Notes: generated from the letters alone by a model not told the origin. A stretch of 38,195 nt of DNA from an uncultured Saprospiraceae bacterium (GCA_937927835.1 CALGJS010000102.1:1-38195), one strand, 5' to 3'. Positions 8,436 through 18,580 are shown, numbered from the stretch's first letter. Numbers and translations: made by a program.

Positions 8436-11400
8436 CTATGATAGGTGATCGAAACGCTTTTTGTAAATAAATTTAGGAGTTTTGGTATAAAGGGTTTTAT
8501 ATAATTCTAACGCACGTAATCGAGCAGTCTTGTGATTTGGGGCTAATTTATTTAATTCAAAGTAAAGATCAGCTTGTTTTTCCTCTTCTTGATTAAGTTC
8601 TAAGAGTTCTTCTAATAAACGAATCCCCTTTGAGGATGTTCCTTGATAATTGAAGATTTGAGCTTGTAATAGCTGAGCGTGAAAAGATAGATTGGGGTTG
8701 CCAAGCGAACCTGCAATCTGAAGTGCCTCGCTAACTAATTTGGGTGCTTCTTGAGCATCCTGCATATCGAGTAGCGTCTGTGCTTTTTCGAGCAAACTTG
8801 AGCATAGAATCAATCTATTCTTTATTTTTCGAGCAATACGAATTGCTTCTTCGTAGTGGGTAACCGAAGCTTCGTAATCTTCTTTTAAATAATAAATATC
8901 GGCAAGGTTATTCACTGCTTTAGCAATACCTTTTTGATATCCTAAACCTTCACATAAAGCGCTGCAATGATTAAGGTATTCAACAGCGAGATCAAATTCG
9001 CCCTCGATACTTCGTAATTCACCAATCAAACCTAACGCAATAGCGATTCCTTGTTTGTCACCGAGCTGTTCACAAAGTTCTAAATCTTGAATAAAATGAT
9101 CTGCTGCTTTTTGATAATCTCCTTGTTGCTGGTATACACTGCCAATACATCCGATGGCAATTGAGGTAAGTAATTTATTACCTAATTCTTGGCTTAACTC
9201 TAGTCCTTTTTCATAACAAGATAAAGCACTTTCAAAATCCCCTTTTTCAAAATAAACAATTCCAAGATTGACATATAGAGTGGCCATTCCTCGACGATCT
9301 CCATTCTCTTCACTTTTTTTCAATTGTATTTGTTGCTCCGAGATTCCCTCATCATAACGACCGAGGTTCATGTAAGTAAGGCCAAGGTTGGCAACAATTT
9401 GTGCATTGGCCGTGTGATAAGGAAGTGCTTCAGATCCAGCAATAGTTTGTTTGAAATATTCTATGGCTTCTTTATATTCTCCTTGGCGGAAATATAGATT
9501 TCCTAAGTTTCCGGTAACCCGAACGATTCCAATCTGATCTTTTTTTGTGGAGAAGAAGGTGAGTGCTTTATCAAAATGTGTCCGTGCTTTTTTATAACTT
9601 CCTTTTAAAAGTAGCAGATGACCGAGCTTTGTATGTGCTCTTCCTTTGATGAGGGGGTCATCTGTTTTAAGTGCTACTTTCAACCCTTTTTTATAAATTT
9701 CTTCACCAGTGTCCCATTGCCCGATTAACTCAAGTACACCACCTTTGCTTAATAAAATTGGTGCTACTTTTTCTTCTTCCTTTTTTGCGCTTAGTCTATT
9801 TAAAAGACGGTCGTAATATTTTAAAGCTTGTACATTTTGAAAATTACTTTTGGCAAAATTTGCTGTTTTTTCGAGATAATAATTTGTCTTATCTGACACT
9901 TCAGCTTGCTCGTAATGAAAAGCTAAGTCGATATACTTTTTAGATAAATTATCCTCATATATTTTTTCAATAGATTCTGAAATGGTTAAGTGTAGCTTTC
10001 TAAGCTGTGTCCGTAATTGCATTTCATAAACTGCTTCCCGTAGCAAGGCGTGTCGAAATATATATTTGATTTCATTCATCGCCTGCCAGATTTGTCCTTT
10101 TTCGGCGGCTGTTATCTGTTCTACAATTGTAGTGTGAGAATTAAAATCAAAATCTTCGTGATTTTTTAAAACTGCTGAAAGAATTGGTACTTCAAATTCT
10201 CGACCAATGACGGCCGCAGTTTTAACGGTGGCTTTTACTAAGTCAGAAAGCCGATCAATCCGTGCCATCAAAATAGCGTTGATTGAATCAGATACCACGC
10301 CATGACTTTCCTTTATATTCCAAAGGCCAGCTTCTTGGACTAAAAGATTTTCTTCCAAATAGTAGGCAATTACTTGTTCAAAATAAAATGGATTTCCATC
10401 TGTAAGTTGGTGGATAGCTAGATCAAATTCTGGATGTGTTGCTCCTTCTAGTTTCTGCTCTAGTACTTTCTTAATCGCCTTAACTGAAAGGTTTTTAAGG
10501 TTGATTCGATGTAGATGAATAAAATTTTCTTTTAATATTTCTTTTGGAATCAAATATTTTTTGGTTCCATCATCTTCATAACGGGAAGTGACGACTAGAG
10601 CAATTGGAAAACCGGCGATTGATTTGCAAAATGAATTTAGAAATTCCTGAGAACTATCATCATACCAATGACCATCTTCTAGTTCGATGACTAGTGGACG
10701 ACTAATGGAAAGTGCTAAGAAAAAACTGGATAGTGCACTATTGATATTTTGGTAACGCCCCTTAGCATCGAGTTGACCCCAAAGAGAGTTTTCGTATAGG
10801 ATACCGATTTGAGCAGCAAGGACCGATTTGGTTCGGAGTAATTCTTTTCGAACCGTTTCAGCTTGTCCATGAGCAGAGGTCGTTAAGTCTTCTTCTAAGA
10901 AGTTGAAATTTTCTTCAAATTTTTCGAGATTGAGTTGACTGTTTTCATTGGAAGCTTGATCAAAAAAAATGCTCAAGGCACTGATAAAAGGATTAAAAGG
11001 TTTTTGTAATATTTGATCTGCTGGACAAACCATCCAAGTAAGATCCTTTTTCTTTTTTAACTTCTTCCGAAGTTCAAAAGTGAGTCGACTTTTACCTGAA
11101 CCAGCTTCTCCAAATATATAAGCTAACGAATTGTAGGTTCCTGTCAAGGAAGGCGTAATAAACTCAACAAGTTTGTTTAAGGTCTTTTTTCGACCTTTCA
11201 TACTACCTTTATAACCACTTTTGATTAAGACTTTTCTACCCTGAAAAATATAAGTCGGAATATCAGAAGCTACTCCTTTATATTGGATATCTCCTTTGTG
11301 TATAAATTTATATTGTTTGGCTTTTCGTATTTCATCATCTACCAAAATTTCTCCCCATTCTGCTTTAACCATTAGACGAGCAGCGATATTGACTCGATTT

Positions 11401-12461
11401 CCTACTGCCGCATATTGACAACGTTCTTTACCTCCAATGATTCCTGTAAATGCTAAGCCAGTTGTGATGCCCATCTTTACCTTAACAGATATTTGATCTG
11501 AAAAAGCTTCTACTCCTTCTTTTATTGCTAACGCTAATTCTAAAACCCTTTCTGTATTATTTTCGAATGAAATAGGCGCTCCAAAAAATCCAAGCATCAC
11601 TCCTCCTTTATCACCAAAATCTATCTCTTTAAAATATCCGGAAAAAGTATTGAATTGATCTAATACTAATGTGGTAAATTTATTAAAGTCTTCGTGATTC
11701 GTGATTCCTTCAAAGGCAATGAAAATAGTGGTAACTCGACGGAATTCTCCCGCTCCATTAAATCGAACAATCGACTTAGGTAAGAAATTACGAAGTGCCT
11801 TTCCGGAAATAGACGGAACTTGAAAATCGTTTGAGACTAGATTATGCTCAACATTGGTGGATAGTAGTTTTTTATAACCATCACTTAGATCTTCAAATTG
11901 GTAATTTTCGTTCGGAATTTTTTTAAGAATATTTTGATCTAAAATAATTTCTTGTCCAGATGCATGATGCTCCGCAGCCGCACAATTGTCAATCCCAGGT
12001 CCACGGAAATAAAAAGAGTTTAATTGATTACCAACTACTCCCCAAAGAACCTCTCCAAAAGAAATTCCGATTTTAATGCCAATTTCAAAATTACCGAACC
12101 GTGTTTTTTTAATGCCTTCTTGAACAAAAAGAGCACGTAGTTGACAAGCGGTTTGGATAACTTCAATAGGATCTTTTGTATGTTCAAAAATTCCGGTAAA
12201 AGCATCTCCCGCAAAATAAGGGATGAATCCTTTACTTTGATAAACGACTTGTACCAAAGGTTCAAAGATATTATTCAGACTAGTAGACAATTCCTCTGCT
12301 CCTTCGTTCCCTTCTTTCATTAAGGTTTCTGTCAAAGGTGTAAAGCCAGATAAATCAATAAAGATAGTATAGGCGTTGAACCGACCAGAGGTGTGGTTGC
12401 CTAAAAATTGCTCTTGAATAAAATGGGGAATAAGTTGTTTTACAGGCACGGTGATACTCAA
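8436..12461 (-). CDS. Soluble adenylyl cyclase (ADCY10)-like protein: two class III cyclase domains, AAA-type NTPase, TPR repeats
   Basis: C1: FIDLSGFTPLTE...PYFAGDAFTGIFE; C2: RRVTTIFIAFEG...VGNRVNIAARLM; Walker A IFGEAGSGKSRL; many TPR units (LGNLYFRQGEYKEAIEYFKQ, NLGIVYFEKGDFESALSCYEKGLEL). Confidence 0.9.
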   Translation of the reverse strand: MSITVPVKQLIPHFIQEQFLGNHTSGRFNAYTIFIDLSGFTPLTETLMKEGNEGAEELSTSLNNIFEPLVQVVYQSKGFIPYFAGDAFTGIFEHTKDPIEVIQTACQLRALFVQEGIKKTRFGNFEIGIKIGISFGEVLWGVVGNQLNSFYFRGPGIDNCAAAEHHASGQEIILDQNILKKIPNENYQFEDLSDGYKKLLSTNVEHNLVSNDFQVPSISGKALRNFLPKSIVRFNGAGEFRRVTTIFIAFEGITNHEDFNKFTTLVLDQFNTFSGYFKEIDFGDKGGVMLGFFGAPISFENNTERVLELALAIKEGVEAFSDQISVKVKMGITTGLAFTGIIGGKERCQYAAVGNRVNIAARLMVKAEWGEILVDDEIRKAKQYKFIHKGDIQYKGVASDIPTYIFQGRKVLIKSGYKGSMKGRKKTLNKLVEFITPSLTGTYNSLAYIFGEAGSGKSRLTFELRKKLKKKKDLTWMVCPADQILQKPFNPFISALSIFFDQASNENSQLNLEKFEENFNFLEEDLTTSAHGQAETVRKELLRTKSVLAAQIGILYENSLWGQLDAKGRYQNINSALSSFFLALSISRPLVIELEDGHWYDDSSQEFLNSFCKSIAGFPIALVVTSRYEDDGTKKYLIPKEILKENFIHLHRINLKNLSVKAIKKVLEQKLEGATHPEFDLAIHQLTDGNPFYFEQVIAYYLEENLLVQEAGLWNIKESHGVVSDSINAILMARIDRLSDLVKATVKTAAVIGREFEVPILSAVLKNHEDFDFNSHTTIVEQITAAEKGQIWQAMNEIKYIFRHALLREAVYEMQLRTQLRKLHLTISESIEKIYEDNLSKKYIDLAFHYEQAEVSDKTNYYLEKTANFAKSNFQNVQALKYYDRLLNRLSAKKEEEKVAPILLSKGGVLELIGQWDTGEEIYKKGLKVALKTDDPLIKGRAHTKLGHLLLLKGSYKKARTHFDKALTFFSTKKDQIGIVRVTGNLGNLYFRQGEYKEAIEYFKQTIAGSEALPYHTANAQIVANLGLTYMNLGRYDEGISEQQIQLKKSEENGDRRGMATLYVNLGIVYFEKGDFESALSCYEKGLELSQELGNKLLTSIAIGCIGSVYQQQGDYQKAADHFIQDLELCEQLGDKQGIAIALGLIGELRSIEGEFDLAVEYLNHCSALCEGLGYQKGIAKAVNNLADIYYLKEDYEASVTHYEEAIRIARKIKNRLILCSSLLEKAQTLLDMQDAQEAPKLVSEALQIAGSLGNPNLSFHAQLLQAQIFNYQGTSSKGIRLLEELLELNQEEEKQADLYFELNKLAPNHKTARLRALELYKTLYTKTPKFIYKKRFDHLS

Positions 12462-12694
12462 TATATGATTACTTAGTCACGAATTTACACTTTAATAATA
12501 ACTTTCGACTACTCTGATTGATTGATCTTGAGAATTTTTAAAAATAATATAAAATACAGACGAAGTTGTCAACCGGAATATTAACAAGCTCTATGATTAA
12601 ATTTTAATTATTAGTAGTTTTGATCGCTGCTGTATTACAATGACTTGAAAGTTTTATTCTGAACCTTTTCACCGACAACTATCTATTTTTTATT

Positions 12695-15070
12695 ATGATG
12701 AATGAGACTCCCCCAATGATAACCAATAATACGGGGTACCAAAACCCACCAGATGATATTGCTGCTTTGGTTAATGCGGCTCCAACACCCGGAGCAAGCT
12801 TAAGCCCATCAGGAGAATGGATGCTCTTATTAGAAAAACCAAATCTACCTTCTATCGAAGAAGTAGCCCAACCTGAATTAAGGCTCGCAGGTATTCGGAT
12901 AAATCCTCGGACGAATGGTTCTAGTCGTCCTGTTTATTATAATGGATTTAAAATAAAATCATTAAAAGACTTTACCGAGAAAAAAGTGAATGGACTACCG
13001 TCTATTCCTAAAATTGAAAATGTTAGTTGGTCTCCTCAAGGTGATAAGATTGCTTTTACTAATACAGTTGACACAGGCTTAGAACTCTGGTTGATTGATT
13101 TAGCGAAAGCAACGGCGAAAAAAATGACTTCAGCTATAATTAATGATGCAATTTCAGGATTACCTTACCGCTGGTTTTCCGATGGAAGAACGATTTTGTT
13201 CAAAGCGATTGTCGATAATCGCGGAGAGGCACCTTTTGCTAATATAGTTCCTTCCGGACCCGTTATTCAAGAAAACAAAACGAGTGTAGCACCCGTTCGT
13301 ACTTATCAAGATTTATTGAAAAACAAACATGACGAAGCCCTCTTTACTTATTATACGAACGCTCAACTTAAAACGGTTGATCTCGAAACAGGTGAACAAA
13401 CTAATTTTGGAACGCCAGGCATCATCAGCAATTTACAAACAAGTCCGGATGCAAGATATGTTTTGATCACTAGGATTCAAACACCTTTTTCTTACTTGGT
13501 TCCTTACGCAAGGTTTGCGATGCAAGTAGAGATAGTGAATAGAAAGGGAGTAGTAATAAAAAAAGTCGCATCTATTCCTTCTTCAGAAGATATTCCCAAA
13601 GGATTTGGAGCGGTCCGTAAAGGTCCTCGATCTTTTGGTTGGCGAGCGGATTTGCCAGCGACACTTGTTTGGGTAGAGGCACAAGATGAGGGTGATCCAA
13701 AAGTTGAAGTAGATATCCGAGACAAAATGTATGCCTTTTCTGCTCCCTTTACGGAAACGGCAAAACCACTAATAGAATTCGAACTTCGATACGGTGGAGT
13801 AGAATGGGGAAATGGAACACTCGGTATTTGTTATGAATGGTGGTGGAATAATCGACAATTAATTACCAGTCGATGGCAACCAGATGCACCTCAAGAAGGT
13901 AAACTACTTTTATCAGATCGGAGTTGGGAAGATTCTTATAATGACCCGGGTGACTTTGTGACAGAAAGAAATAGTTATGGCCGAAGTATTTTGGTTGAGA
14001 AAGATGGAAATCTTTATTTAACAGGTACTGGTGCTTCTGCTGAAGGCAATCGACCATTCGTTGATACGTTTGAGTTAGCAACCAAAAAAACTACTCGTTT
14101 ATGGCGTTCAAAAGCACCTCATTATGAACGCCCCGTTTCTATTAAATGGGTTTCAGAAAAGATTCTTTTGACGATTAGAGAATCAAAAGATGAACCACCA
14201 AATTACTATTTTCGGAATTTAGAAAATGAGGAACTAACTCAGATTACTGATTTTGAAAATCCTTATAAAAATTTAGCATCTGTCAAAAAAGAACTAGTCC
14301 AATATAAGCGAGCAGATGGTTTAGATCTGAATGCTACTTTATATACGCCTCCGAATTATGATCCAGCAAAAGACGGGAAATTACCTGCGCTTATGTGGGC
14401 TTATCCACGGGAATATAAAAGTGCAGATGCGGCTGGACAGGTCAAAGATTCCCCTTACGAGTTTATTCGGATTGGTTGGTATTCCCCGATTTTTTGGGTG
14501 ACACAGGGATATGCGGTATTGGATGATTTTGGAATGCCTATCGTTGGAGAAGGAGATGAAGAACCTAACGAAACATTTATTGAACAACTTGTAATGGATG
14601 CTGAAGCAGCTGCCAAACTTATCGTAGATCGAGGAATTGCAGACCCTAAACGATTAGCAGTTGGAGGACACTCTTATGGTGCATTTATGACGGCAAACTT
14701 ATTAGCACATTCAAATATTTTTGCTGCGGGTATCGCTCGTAGTGGTGCGTATAATCGGACGTTAACGCCTTATGGTTTTCAGTCGGAAGAAAGAACGTTC
14801 TGGGAAGCACCAGAAACTTATTTTAAAATGTCTCCTTTCATGCACGCGGATAAAATTAAGGCACCTTTGTTATTGATACACGGAGATGCGGATAATAATT
14901 CAGGAACCTATCCAATGCAGAGTGAAAGATTTTATGCGGCTTTAAAAGGACAAGGAGCGCCGGCTAGATTGGTGATGCTTCCTCATGAAAGTCATAGCTA
15001 TCGAGCGAAAGAATCAGTGATGCATATGTTATGGGAAATGCATAATTGGTTGGAGAGGCATTTGTCGTAG
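12695..15070 (+). CDS. S9-family peptidase, chloroplast glutamyl endopeptidase (CGEP)-like
   Basis: Ser-nucleophile motif GGHSYGAFMTANLLAHS, Asp region LLLIHGDADNNSGTYPMQSERFY, His HESHSYRAKESVMHMLWEMHNWLE; N-terminal propeller wording VPSGPVIQENK...RTYQDLLKNKHDEALFTYYT resembles plant CGEP. Confidence 0.88.
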   Translation: MMNETPPMITNNTGYQNPPDDIAALVNAAPTPGASLSPSGEWMLLLEKPNLPSIEEVAQPELRLAGIRINPRTNGSSRPVYYNGFKIKSLKDFTEKKVNGLPSIPKIENVSWSPQGDKIAFTNTVDTGLELWLIDLAKATAKKMTSAIINDAISGLPYRWFSDGRTILFKAIVDNRGEAPFANIVPSGPVIQENKTSVAPVRTYQDLLKNKHDEALFTYYTNAQLKTVDLETGEQTNFGTPGIISNLQTSPDARYVLITRIQTPFSYLVPYARFAMQVEIVNRKGVVIKKVASIPSSEDIPKGFGAVRKGPRSFGWRADLPATLVWVEAQDEGDPKVEVDIRDKMYAFSAPFTETAKPLIEFELRYGGVEWGNGTLGICYEWWWNNRQLITSRWQPDAPQEGKLLLSDRSWEDSYNDPGDFVTERNSYGRSILVEKDGNLYLTGTGASAEGNRPFVDTFELATKKTTRLWRSKAPHYERPVSIKWVSEKILLTIRESKDEPPNYYFRNLENEELTQITDFENPYKNLASVKKELVQYKRADGLDLNATLYTPPNYDPAKDGKLPALMWAYPREYKSADAAGQVKDSPYEFIRIGWYSPIFWVTQGYAVLDDFGMPIVGEGDEEPNETFIEQLVMDAEAAAKLIVDRGIADPKRLAVGGHSYGAFMTANLLAHSNIFAAGIARSGAYNRTLTPYGFQSEERTFWEAPETYFKMSPFMHADKIKAPLLLIHGDADNNSGTYPMQSERFYAALKGQGAPARLVMLPHESHSYRAKESVMHMLWEMHNWLERHLS

Positions 15071-15095
15071 AGACAATTCATGAATTGTCTCTACG
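15066..15095. repeat. Perfect 30-bp palindrome (REP/MITE-like or bidirectional terminator) spanning two convergent stop codons
   Basis: cgtagagacaattcatgaattgtctctacg is identical to its reverse complement; followed by aaaaaaa on the plus strand. Confidence 0.9.
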
Positions 15096-15482
15096 AAAAA
15101 AAGCACCGATATATTCCTCAAACGCTGCTGCTGACATCAGCTCTAGAAAATCGTCTTTATCGTCTGGTTTTATTTTCACAATCCATCCACGATCATATGG
15201 TTCTTGATTGATCAAGGTTGGTTCATCAAGGAGTACAGTGTTAACTTCTACAATGGTGCCAGCAACGGGTAAGTAAATTTCATTGGCCATTTTATCTGAT
15301 TCGGTCACGGCAAAAATAGCGTCTTTCTCAAAATGATCTGAGACTTTTGGTAACTCTATAAAATTGATCGTACCTGCTGCTTTCTGACCAAAATCAGACA
15401 AGCCAATAATCAGTAGGTCGTTCTCAGGGCAGGCCCATTCCATGTTTTCAGTGTAGCGAGCAGAGGGAGCAATTTGGCGCAT
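15078..15482 (-). CDS. gcvH: Glycine cleavage system H protein
   Basis: VTESDKMANEIYLPVAGTIVEVNTVLLDEPTLINQEPYDRGWIVKIK is a GcvH lipoyl-domain signature. Confidence 0.88.
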   Translation of the reverse strand: MRQIAPSARYTENMEWACPENDLLIIGLSDFGQKAAGTINFIELPKVSDHFEKDAIFAVTESDKMANEIYLPVAGTIVEVNTVLLDEPTLINQEPYDRGWIVKIKPDDKDDFLELMSAAAFEEYIGAFFRRDNS

Positions 15483-15565
15483 GGTTAGTAAGACGTTTTG
15501 TATGAAACTTAAGCAATAGCTTTTTAGCTACGGGAAAGATACGAACAAAATTATTTAGCAACTAT

Positions 15566-17053
15566 CTATTTCCATTCTGGCATTTCTGCATTTTCAAAAA
15601 GTAAGGTTCTATTTTCTCCATCTAGATCCATGATGTAAATATTTTTTTGAGAAATACCGTCGTTATTTGTATTGGTGAAAATAACTTTAGCTCCATCTGG
15701 AGAGTAACGTGCATCAAGATCATTGGTGCCATCTATTTTATCAAAAGATAAGTCTACCCGAACGCCAGAATTGACGTCCACTTGAAAAACTCGAGCATCT
15801 AACTGTCTACCAGTAATAGAATTAAAGCCAGAGATATCTTGTGTATAAAGAATTTTTGTACCTGGAATTGAAAATACGCCGCCTCCGGTACTTCCTGGTA
15901 AATCAGGAATAACGGTATCAATAAAAGTACCGTTTGCATCGAGTAGCCAAATGTCTGAAGCATAAGGTGCATTACCTAAGGTGCGCACCAAAATTTTATT
16001 GCCAGGACCAACCCAATCACATTCTACAAAGGTAGTACCTGGAGGAGCTTCTGTGATAACACTTAACCCAGTACCATCTACATTTATAACATTCAAAATT
16101 GAATTTCGCATGTAGAGTATTTGGGTCCCATCGGGAGACCAACTAAAATCTAAATCAAAACTATTTAGGCCACTAATTGGTAGAATAGTTACTTGTACTA
16201 CCTCTGATCCATCGCGATTCATAATATAAATATGAAGATCAATACCTAAGTTGGAAATAAATGCAATCTTGTCTCGATTGGGACTCATAATTGGTCGCCA
16301 ATTACTACCGTTATTGTTGGTTAGTTGAATCTCATCACCCATATCATTGGCAGAATAGATATCGTATTTTCCATTGATCTCGCGGGCAAATAGAAAACGA
16401 TAATCAGGAAATGCTTCTGTTTTGAATCGCCAAAGCATTCCGAAAACAGGGGCCGTTCGACCATCTTTTGCACTTACCTGCCAGTAATAATTTTTGCCAA
16501 ATTGAAGATCCGTTACTTCTAAAAAATTATCTGATATGTCCATTACTTCTAAAATAGGATCTGACTGTTGGTCTTCATAAAGGTATAGATCATACAGCAA
16601 CATGTCTTCTTCATCTTCATCAACTGAAATCCATTCTAAACGAATATTTACCGATTGTTCTTGTTCACCATCCAGCGGAGAAATTACTTGTGGAGTGGTC
16701 GGTGGAACGCTGATAGAAGTATCTTTTACCATTCGAATAATAACTTCTCCGGTATTATTTCCGGTGACGGTCACACCTTCCAGTTTGGTAATAAAATCTT
16801 CCTTTTCTGCTCTAATAGAATAAGTGCCAATGGTCACATTTTCAATCATGAAATTTCCAGCAGCATCGGTAATGACAGAACTGGAAGTAGGGGTGGTACT
16901 GATGGCAACATTGCTTATTGGGGTAAGATCATCCTTACGGAGTACTTGTCCCTCAATGCTACCAAATAACTGCGGTTGAATCGTATCTTCATTACAACCC
17001 GTGGTGATTAAAAGTCCCAACAAAAAAATGAATGCTATATATTTAGAAGTCAT
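15566..17053 (-). CDS. Lipoprotein with carboxypeptidase-regulatory-like domain, FN3-like segment and TolB/WD40-like propeller
   Basis: Lipobox TTGC; GSIEGQVLRKDDLTPISNVAISTTPTSSSVITDAAGNFMIENVTIGTYSI; FN3-like PTTPQVISPLDGEQ...; propeller repeats (IMNRDGSEVVQVT, FSWSPDGTQILYM, ARYSPDGAKVIFTNT). Confidence 0.82.
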   Translation of the reverse strand: MTSKYIAFIFLLGLLITTGCNEDTIQPQLFGSIEGQVLRKDDLTPISNVAISTTPTSSSVITDAAGNFMIENVTIGTYSIRAEKEDFITKLEGVTVTGNNTGEVIIRMVKDTSISVPPTTPQVISPLDGEQEQSVNIRLEWISVDEDEEDMLLYDLYLYEDQQSDPILEVMDISDNFLEVTDLQFGKNYYWQVSAKDGRTAPVFGMLWRFKTEAFPDYRFLFAREINGKYDIYSANDMGDEIQLTNNNGSNWRPIMSPNRDKIAFISNLGIDLHIYIMNRDGSEVVQVTILPISGLNSFDLDFSWSPDGTQILYMRNSILNVINVDGTGLSVITEAPPGTTFVECDWVGPGNKILVRTLGNAPYASDIWLLDANGTFIDTVIPDLPGSTGGGVFSIPGTKILYTQDISGFNSITGRQLDARVFQVDVNSGVRVDLSFDKIDGTNDLDARYSPDGAKVIFTNTNNDGISQKNIYIMDLDGENRTLLFENAEMPEWK

Positions 17054-17055
17054 TA

Positions 17056-18486
17056 TTATTTCTTTTTAGAATAATTAAATTTTCGTTCTGCACGAATTTC
17101 TCGACCAAAATAAAGGTGAAATCCTATATTGGCTCGCCAGTAGTGATCGTTGTATTTTCCTTGTTCTACCAAATCAAAATTATCACTTAAAAGGATATTA
17201 TAATCTAGTGATGTTTTAAGACCAATGGAGTTGTTGATTAAGAATTCAATTCCAGCTCCGAGATTTACTTTAGCATATTTTTTATTAGAAAAGTCAAAAC
17301 GATTATTGGCATTTTCGGTAATCATTCCAATGCCCCCATATCCGTAAGGGGTTAGCAAATTATAAGGAGAAAAACGATAGGCAAGGTTAAGATCCAGGTA
17401 GCTAACATCCGTCTGGAAAAAATCTTTGGTAGCCAAAGAACTCAACCCATAATTTAAAGCAAGTCCCAATTTAGGACCGGGTGAAAAAAGTAAACCAGCT
17501 TCAAGACCCGTAGCGATTGCCGGATTAGGATAGTCTCCTCGATATTGTAAACTACTAGTAGAAAGACTTAGTCCGAATTGTTTACGGCGGTTGTCTAGGA
17601 CTTTATTAAAAATATCAGTTTGAGGAATCCGTTCCTTTTCTTTATCATATTGAATAAATGCATCTGAAACCACTTCACGCGCTTCTTTGAGTTCCCAAAG
17701 GTTTTCTTTTACTCCTTCAATAATTAGACTCATTACAGCTTTTTCAATCGCTTCGGTTAGTGCTAATTCTGAAGGTTCATTATAGGTGAATCCAGTTTCA
17801 GCTTCTAGCAAACGTCCAAAACGTACAAAGCGAAATAGACCCGCATCCATTGCTTGAGAAAGAATGGTTTTTGAAGTATAAACGGTTTTTAAAACCTTTC
17901 CATTGCTGGTAGAAACGGCGCGTAGATATACCGTAACACGATCCTGTCGGTATTGTCCGGAAGCTCCAGCTCCAAAATACCGAAGACCTGCACCACCGGT
18001 AATCACATTGGCATCGTAGGAAATGATACCACCCTCCAAGATAACACCTGCATAGAGTAGTGGTGGTAGATCATTTTGGTTAGTTGCTTCACCTTCGGAA
18101 TTATATTGAGCACGACTAGATCGGATAATTTTTCGCTCATTTAGGAGATTACTTACATTTTCACGTTCAATGGGAATAAACCAATTGGAATCTTCGAGCG
18201 CTTTGATGAGTACGGTAGTTGCTCCTTGCGTAACGGCAGTGGACCAGCTGGTTCCATTCTCACTGGGTTTATACTGACCGGTTTGATCTCTGAATTTATA
18301 AACTGCGACAATAATTGGGCTTTTCGCTTCTGGCAGATTTTTGAGCTCAATAGTGGATTGAGTTTCTTCTCCTAGACGAGCTTTGGTGGGAGCTACCGGT
18401 TGGTGTAATAGTAAACTACAGCCGGAGCAGAAAATGACGATCAGTAAGCTGAACATCATTTTAATAAATGGATTCGTTCCCTTCAT
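17056..18486 (-). CDS. csgG: Curli secretion channel CsgG with C-terminal outer-membrane beta-barrel-like extension
   Basis: Lipobox CSGCS; VAVYKFRDQTGQYK...IPIERENVSNLLNERKIIR...AGVILEGGIISYDANVITGGAGLRYFG...YRQDRVTVYLRAVSTSNGKVLKTV; C-terminal ~180 aa has alternating barrel-like strands. Confidence 0.92.
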   Translation of the reverse strand: MKGTNPFIKMMFSLLIVIFCSGCSLLLHQPVAPTKARLGEETQSTIELKNLPEAKSPIIVAVYKFRDQTGQYKPSENGTSWSTAVTQGATTVLIKALEDSNWFIPIERENVSNLLNERKIIRSSRAQYNSEGEATNQNDLPPLLYAGVILEGGIISYDANVITGGAGLRYFGAGASGQYRQDRVTVYLRAVSTSNGKVLKTVYTSKTILSQAMDAGLFRFVRFGRLLEAETGFTYNEPSELALTEAIEKAVMSLIIEGVKENLWELKEAREVVSDAFIQYDKEKERIPQTDIFNKVLDNRRKQFGLSLSTSSLQYRGDYPNPAIATGLEAGLLFSPGPKLGLALNYGLSSLATKDFFQTDVSYLDLNLAYRFSPYNLLTPYGYGGIGMITENANNRFDFSNKKYAKVNLGAGIEFLINNSIGLKTSLDYNILLSDNFDLVEQGKYNDHYWRANIGFHLYFGREIRAERKFNYSKKK

Positions 18487-18580
18487 TAGTAATGCGTGTT
18501 GTTTTCTTTCTAGTAAAAGAAATTTTTTTTTGGTGAAAATTGTAAAAAGGGGAAACTAGGACGGTGGTGGGAGTTTATTC

